A stretch of 64,000 bases of DNA from Stenogyne calaminthoides. Taxonomy: Eukaryota > Streptophyta > Magnoliopsida > Lamiales > Lamiaceae. The position numbers and the translations under genes are program-made. A model generated the notes under the pieces. That model saw only the letters and a program-made list of their open reading frames with translations. It was not told the DNA's origin and ran no database searches. This document shows, piece by piece, positions 58,440-64,000 of the stretch. The DNA lies in the NCBI GenBank assembly GCA_037126765.1, contig JBBCBC010000032.1, forward strand, positions 1,612,001 to 1,676,000, given 5' to 3'. The stretch's first letter is position 1. Each line of letters opens with the position of its first letter.

Positions 58440-58640
58440 GAAATACCGAAAATACCGGTATACCGCACTTACCGTACCGAAAAATATCGATTTTATCAAA
58501 ATTTTCGGTACGGTATGGTACCATACCGAAAATTTCGGTACAGTATCGGTATGGAAATATAAAAAATTCGGTATCTTAGGTATATCGAAAATATCGATAT
58601 CTTAGATATCGAATTATTACCGGTATACCGAAATACCGTA
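58440..58640. promoter_or_regulatory. Left subterminal repeat zone of the hAT element
   Basis: Dense, irregular copies of ATACCGAAA, TTTCGGTA and CGGTATACCG in both orientations. In known hAT elements such as Ac, short subterminal repeats are the transposase binding sites; this zone is the likely equivalent. Confidence 0.7.
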
Positions 58641-58799
58641 TTTAATTTTTTTTTTTAATAGATATTTTCTTTTACACCACATTTCTAAATAAGCTTAATC
58701 TATTCCTAATCCTAAATATCAGCCACACGCACGACACGGCCCACACCAGACACCACATTTCAGTTGTTCAAAATTCCCAAACCCTAAAGGGCTCGTCGT

Positions 58800-59165
58800 C
58801 GCCGCTAAGAGCCTGAGACCAAAGCCGCCGTCGATCCGCCTCCCCATCGCCATCACTCCCACCCCATTGTCGCTGCCGCCTGCCTCCCCATCGCCAAATA
58901 AGCCCGCCTCCCCATCGCCTTCGCCGCCGAGAGCCTGAGACCAAAGCCGCCGTCGATCCGCCTCCCCATCGCCGCCGTCGCTCCGCCACCCCATTGTCGT
59001 CGTCGCCCCGTCTCCCCCATCGCCTTCGTCCCCCCGCCCCATCGCCATAAATGGCCGAGAGCTCGAGACCAAAGCCGCCGTCGATCCGCCTCCCCATCGC
59101 CGTCGTAAATCCGCCACCCCATTGTCATCATCGCCCCGTCTCCCCCATCGCCTTCGTCCCGTCTC
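58800..59165 (+). repeat. GC-rich tandem repeat in the hAT 5' region
   Basis: Three imperfect units start at GAGACCAAAGCCGCCGTCG (about 58814, 58936 and 59064), 122 and 128 bases apart, each followed by CCTCCCCATCGCC words. The block is far more GC-rich than its surroundings and lies upstream of the transposase start, so it is probably promoter or 5' UTR. Long minus-strand Gly/Arg/Asp-rich frames here are shadows. Confidence 0.75.
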
Positions 59166-59194
59166 CCTGTTATCCAACAAAGAATCTTTTTCAG

Positions 59195-59887
59195 GTAATT
59201 AAATATTGTGATAATTTGTGCTTTTTTTCTTTAGAAATTCATACATCTTTGCAATACCATTTGTGGATGGAAGGAATGTGAGGGAGAGGAAGAAGAGGTG
59301 ATAGTAGGACACCATTTGTGCATGTTAGTGTGAAAAAACAGGGGCGTGTTGAGAGCGTTTTTGAAGCGTGGTGTGAGATTAATTTGAAGTATGAATTTTA
59401 TTTGAAGTTGAAACAGGTTTTTTATTCATTGGATTACATTTATTTCTCATTTTGTGTAACGTGTTTACTCATTGAATATATAATCATTGAATTTATCTAA
59501 TTTTTCCTACCCCTTTATGTATCATTAATTTTACAATCATTGAATCAATTGTACTACAATATGTACAATCAATAACTCTCTTGGTTGGACAGTTTTAGAT
59601 ATATATTTATTTCATCTATAACTATTGATTTCGTTTTCAGATGAAGATTAGTTCTTAATTCTTATGTTAAATGTATATCACTTTTGATGCAGCAACGAAT
59701 GTATATGTGTATTATTCGTTGATTCTTAGAATATCTAGATAAATGTATATCACTTTTGATGCAGCAACGGATGTATATGTGTATATGTTAAATAAAATTC
59801 ATACTCCAAATTAGTTAAAGACACCTTATTTTATAGAACTTTGAATTCGTTGTCATATGTTATACTAATATGTGTTTTTTTTTTTAG
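59195..59887 (+). other. Probable intron in the 5' leader of the transposase gene
   Basis: CAGGTAATT at about 59193 fits a splice donor and a long T run ending in TTTTAG just before AATGG (59887) fits an acceptor. The stretch is AT-rich and free of coding signals. It includes two near-identical phrases (ACTTTTGATGCAGCAACG at about 59682 and 59753). Confidence 0.5.
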
Positions 59888-59888
59888 A

Positions 59889-62029
59889 ATGGAATCTGAA
59901 GCTTCTCATTCAATGCCAAATCCGTCCGACACACCGGACACAATTGATAGTGAAACACATGATATTGAAACACATGATGCAGGACCAAGTCGCAAACGAG
60001 CAAGAAAAGATTCGCCAAAACCTCCCAAAGTTCCCAAAAAGAGGAGTATATATTGGCAGCATTGTACATAAGGGACTCGGATAGTGGATGGGGTCCTACA
60101 ATCAATCGGGATTTGCGACCATTGTGAATTAGAAATCCCAGTGACGGGTGGAAGTACTAGTGGGTTAAAAAACCACTTAGAGAACAGGTGCATCAAATGT
60201 CCACTATACGTGGGGAGTACAAGAGACAAAAGTCAGCCTACGTTGACAAATGAGACTATGGGGCAAGGAGGTGATTTAATTCCACACACTTTTAATCAAA
60301 AGCGTTGTGAATTAAAAGTTGTTGAATATGTGATCAAGGATGAAGTGTCCTTTCGGGCCGTTGAAGTGGATGGGTTCGTAAGTCTTGTGCATGAATTACA
60401 ACCGAGATTCAATATCCCCGGTCGAAAGAAAATTGCAGGTATGATTTACGATCTATTCTTAGAGGAGAAAGCTAGGATACAACTTGCAATTAGTGGCCAA
60501 AAAGTGAGTATCACCACTGATACTTGGACTTCGATTCAAAATATAAATTACATGGTTATCACAGCTCACTTTTTAGATAGTGAGTGGAAATTGCATAAAA
60601 GGATCATAAATTTCACAAAAATTGATAGTCATGTTGGGGAAGAAATTGGTAAATTGGTTGAGATTTGTTTGAGAGGGTGGGGGATAGAAAAAGTTTTTTC
60701 AATAGTAGTCGATAATGCTTCTTCTAATAATACTGCTATTGATTACTTGAAAAAAAAAAGAATGAGAAGTGAAAACATGTTGATGTTTGATGGGAAATAC
60801 TTGCACTTGAGGTGTTCATGTCATATACTTAACTTAATTGTTAAGGATGGTTTGAAAGAGCTTAGTGCATCTATTAAATCCATAAGTAATGTAGTTAATT
60901 TTATTCATTCTTCCCCCCCGAGATTGAATAAATTTAGGGAGTTTGCTGTGCTTCCCAAGTATCCTAGCACGTCAACAGTGCCTATGGATGTCAAGACTAG
61001 ATGGAATTCAACATATAAAATGCTTGATATTGCAATGAAGTACATAAGGGTGTTCGAAAGGATGGCTGAAGAATGGGCGCCTTTCACGAACTATTTTCGT
61101 GAAAAGAATGAAAAGGACAAAGAAAGGAAAGGACCTCCAAGTAAGGAGGATTGAGAGAGTACAAACGCTTTTATACACTTTCTGAAGAAGTTTTATGATG
61201 CCACTTTAGAGCTAAGAGCATCAAAAACTCCGACTTCTCAATTGATGTATCAAACAATGATTGCATTACAACTTGAGATTGATAAAAAGAGCGATGATCC
61301 TTCTGATCCAATTCTTCAAAAGGTTGCAAGTGCAATGAAGGTTAAATTTGATAAGTACTGGGGGAATTGGGAGAGTATGAATCCTTTGATTTTTATTGCC
61401 AATGTTTTGGACCCAAGAAACAAACTTCAGGTTATCAAAGTCAGCATCAAAAAATTGGGAGGTACTTCTGAGAAGATCCAAGAAGTCATTGGTGTGACTA
61501 AAAAAAGAATTTGGTAACTTTGTGGACAGAGTATAAGGGGATAAATGATACTTTGATTGTTGAGAGGCAAAGTGCGGAAATGGAGTGTGGTGGTAGAAAT
61601 GGTGCTAGTGGCAGCGGTGGTCTTTTCGATGAGTTGTTCGATGATGTGGAAGCACAAAATGAAGAAGAACAACTTCAAGAGATATCTAATGAAGTGGATA
61701 AGTACCTAGCCGATGAGATTGAAAAACGCTCTAATCCGTCTTTCAATCTTTTGGAGTGGTGGAAGGGAAGTGAAACTAGGTACCCAATTCTTTCAATTAT
61801 TGCCAAAGATATTTTTGCAATTCCAAGCTCAACTGTCGCTAGCGAGTCCGCTTTTAGTTTGGGAAAGAGGGTTGTGGATCCTTTTAGGAGTAGTTTGAGT
61901 CCAAAAATGGTAGAAGCATTGATGTGCACTAGTGATTGGCTAAGAGCAGATGCGATGAACTTTTATAAGGATCCAACCGATGATGACCTTGAATTATTCA
62001 AGGAAATTGAAGAAATTGAAAAGGGTTAG
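59889..62029 (+). pseudogene. hAT transposase (ricesleeper-like), two stops and one frameshift
   Basis: ATG at 59889 follows a probable acceptor. The frame encodes an acidic/Ser-rich start and basic SRKRARKD, then a BED zinc finger (ICDHC ... HLENRC, about 60106-60195) after a TAA at 60069. The catalytic core shows TTDTW (about 60516), VDNASSNN (about 60708) and the conserved RCSCHILNLIV (about 60813). A TGA at 61152 looks like a mutated Trp codon. A frame change near 61505, in or after an A run, leads to the C-terminal part with an intact hATC dimerisation domain (LLEWWKGSETRYPILS, STVASESAFSLGKR, VVDPFRSSL). It would cut and paste the element; three lesions in about 700 codons suggest recent inactivation. 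Confidence 0.88.
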
Positions 62030-62789
62030 ACTTTTTTTAATGTTTACTTAAGTTTAAATTTTAAAATCATTTTTATTTGTTAATCTAATGTGAAGTCTAT
62101 TAATCTATTAATAATTTTTTATTCCTCTTTTACAGCTCCAAAAGTCAGTCATGATTTTTCTCTCTCTCTCACCTCGTCCACGGTGAACTCACGTCCCTAA
62201 CAAACCTCAAAGTCTTGTAAGTGATTATTTTTAATTTTTTGTGATCACGAATGAAGGTTCTTATGTATGGTTTCATGATATAGTGATAATTTCAAGAATG
62301 AATGTTCTTATGTATAATTCCTTAATGCAGTGATATCTCCAAAAATGAAGTTTGTGGAACTGTACCAGTTGATGGCCCATTTCAATTGTCTCATATCGAA
62401 TGGTATTCTCCTAATTTATCTTGGTACACTATAAAACTCAATATTGCATACTGATTATTGATCTGAGATTTCGTCTTTGGCTTAAATTTTGATTCCTTGA
62501 TTTTCATTTAATTGCTTAAATTCTTGTGTTTTGCAGGCTTCTTGAGATTTTGAACTTCAAAAGTGATGAGGATTTTTATTTTCAATCATGATTTGTTTTA
62601 TTTTAGTACTGAAACATATTGAGTGTCTTTTAATATGTGTTGTGTTGAACTATTGAAACTTATTTTGTTGTGTTGGATTGTTGAAATTTATATTTTGTGT
62701 TGGACTGATGAGTGATGAATACTTAAATCTTATTCTGTGATCAAATATTTTTTTCATAAAAAATACAGGTTATTTAAAAAATAATTTCG
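62030..62789 (+). other. 3' region of the hAT transposase gene
   Basis: AT-rich sequence between the transposase stop and the right subterminal zone. A short TC-rich patch (about 62158-62172) and possible small 3' introns are present, but no coding exon can be supported. Confidence 0.45.
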
Positions 62790-63110
62790 ACAGGAACGGT
62801 ATGCCAAAATTTCGGTACAAAACGGTATTTTCGGTATGCCAAAATTTCAAAATTTAGGTACGAAACGGTATTATCGGTATGCCGAAATTTCGGTACGAAA
62901 CGGTATACCGATAATTCGGTATGGTACGGTATGTCGAAAATTCGGTATGGCACGGTATACCGAAATATCGGTACGGTATCGGTATCAATATTGACATACC
63001 GAAAATTTCGGTATACCGAAATTTTCGGTATGAGAACGGTATGATATTTTTCGGTATCGAAAATTTCGGTACGGTAACGGTATGGCGAGAAAATTTTCGG
63101 TATGCCGTAC
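62790..63110. promoter_or_regulatory. Right subterminal repeat zone of the hAT element
   Basis: Words AAATTTCGGTA, GGTATACCG and CGGTACGGTA recur over 320 bases, denser and longer than on the left side. They are probably transposase binding sites. Confidence 0.7.
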
Positions 63111-63130
63111 CGTCCACCCCTAATTTGAAG

Positions 63131-64000
63131 TGAATGCTATCACATTATCTGATCAATATAACACGAACCCATCACAAACGAAATGAGGAAACATGCTAGT
63201 TGTTGGGATAACGTACCTTTTAATTAAGATCTCCATGGACTAATACGACAAAGAAACTAGATAATTAAGACTACTTGAAGTCCATTCAAATATTTCGATC
63301 GGTCCCATTTCAAGTTGCACACCATAAATATAGAAAAATCTTATAATCTTCACCCTCACAATCTCCACCCTCAATTCCATTTGAAAAGTCAACAAAATAA
63401 CTTTTTCTTAAAATGTGTGCCGATCAAAATGTGATGGTTCAAAGGGGACGGAGGGAGTAGAAAATAATTCAGTTTAAGAATCCAACAAATTGGAATATAC
63501 ATAATCAGAAGATAAGGCTCAATCGCTGTCTTAATAAATCTAAATTCTACCTTTCAAAAATAAAAAAATAAAAATCTAAATTCTAGAAGATGCATTAATG
63601 GTAGTGGTACCATCATTTCAGTAAAATGCTTGGCAAGGTAAAGCGCCAAAGTCCAGTCTTGATGATTAAAAGTGAAAAATTAATGATCATAAGATATATA
63701 AAAAAAATAAAAAAATTATATAGCCATTCAAAATGGACAATATCTATTAATTTGGAACCAAATTACGTACAGAACCCAAATGGCATTTTGTTCTTTCCGC
63801 GTTTTTTCACCTATTTTCATCACTCCACTTCTAGGGTGCATAATTTCCCAAAATAAAATACAGAATGCAAACTATGAAACCAAGAAAAAGGAAAAAACAG
63901 AAAATAATACGAGGGATTGAAAAACAGAGTCTCAACACCCCTAATAAATATTCCAAGTCAAACAGTTCATAGTTGGAAGGCTGAATACTTAGCTATAACG
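63131..64000. other. AT-rich flank, no gene seen
   Basis: GGGGACGGAGGGAGTA at about 63445-63460 is the reverse of a Stowaway-type end (TACTCCCTCCGTCCCC); the partner end was not found. Open frames near the edge of the window have no recognisable features. Confidence 0.5.

Larger units (their letters stand above)
58429..63122 (+). mobile_element. hAT-superfamily DNA transposon, complete ends
   Basis: 12-bp terminal inverted repeats TAGGGGTGGACG at 58429-58440 and 63111-63122, and an 8-bp target duplication ATTTGAAG at 58421-58428 and 63123-63130. Both features, with a transposase carrying BED finger, catalytic motifs and a hATC dimerisation domain, define hAT. Subterminal zones (58440-58640 and 62790-63110) are packed with TACCG/CGGTA words in both orientations. 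Total length is 4694 bp. Confidence 0.95.

Noticed and set aside
58719..59180. Minus-strand Gly/Arg/Asp-rich ORFs in the hAT 5' region
   Set aside because: Frames arise from a GC-rich tandem repeat on the strand opposite the transposase; no domain is recognisable.

Overview
This is plant nuclear DNA. It is AT-rich, has spliced genes with GT-AG introns, and is dominated by classes of mobile DNA typical of flowering plants: Ty1/copia and Ty3/gypsy LTR elements, MULE, hAT and small palindromic elements. I see nothing bacterial or organellar, no CRISPR array and no rRNA genes. A eudicot is likely; a lamiid/asterid is a guess. Only one gene family here looks like host coding sequence.

Layout. 1-5989: AT-rich flank and a small two-exon gene (3170-3848) for a secreted His/Glu-repeat protein with two CX4C motifs. 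5990-14619: a decayed MULE (PB1-like plus SWIM zinc finger, DDE domain lost, GRF zinc finger on the other strand) split by a 4.78-kb copia element (6310-11088, TSD TGTGA). 14620-17433: AT-rich spacer. 17434-23621: a truncated copy of the small gene joined to a 5.8-kb structure with 635-bp inverted arms, which encloses a second, apparently intact copy (20279-20942) in a 3.5-kb segment nearly identical to 1370-4959. 23622-24661: spacer with an exact 144-bp tandem duplication.

24662-55181: one nest of 30.5 kb. The outer element is a minus-strand Ty3/gypsy element with an Athila-like tRNA-Asp type primer site, keeping only a gag piece. Its left LTR is split by a 14.5-kb SIRE/Maximus-like copia element (25007-39552, TSD GGTTT) that carries an extra long coiled-coil ORF after pol. 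Its interior holds a reversed solo LTR of the same SIRE family (41210-43307, TSD ACAAC). Its right LTR is split by a 9.0-kb minus-strand copia element (45721-54765, TSD TCCCG).

55182-64000: a GC-rich remnant, a candidate short DNA element with inverted ends (56057-57775), and a complete 4.7-kb hAT element (58429-63122; 12-bp TIR TAGGGGTGGACG, 8-bp TSD ATTTGAAG) with a nearly whole transposase gene broken by two stops and one frameshift.

The genes do not form a pathway. The most interesting signal is the His/Glu-repeat gene family: three copies, one broken and one enclosed in a long inverted-repeat structure, with a coding hexamer array that differs in length (12 versus 9 units). All boundaries, target duplications and splice sites were read by eye; family names rest on motifs, not on database searches.
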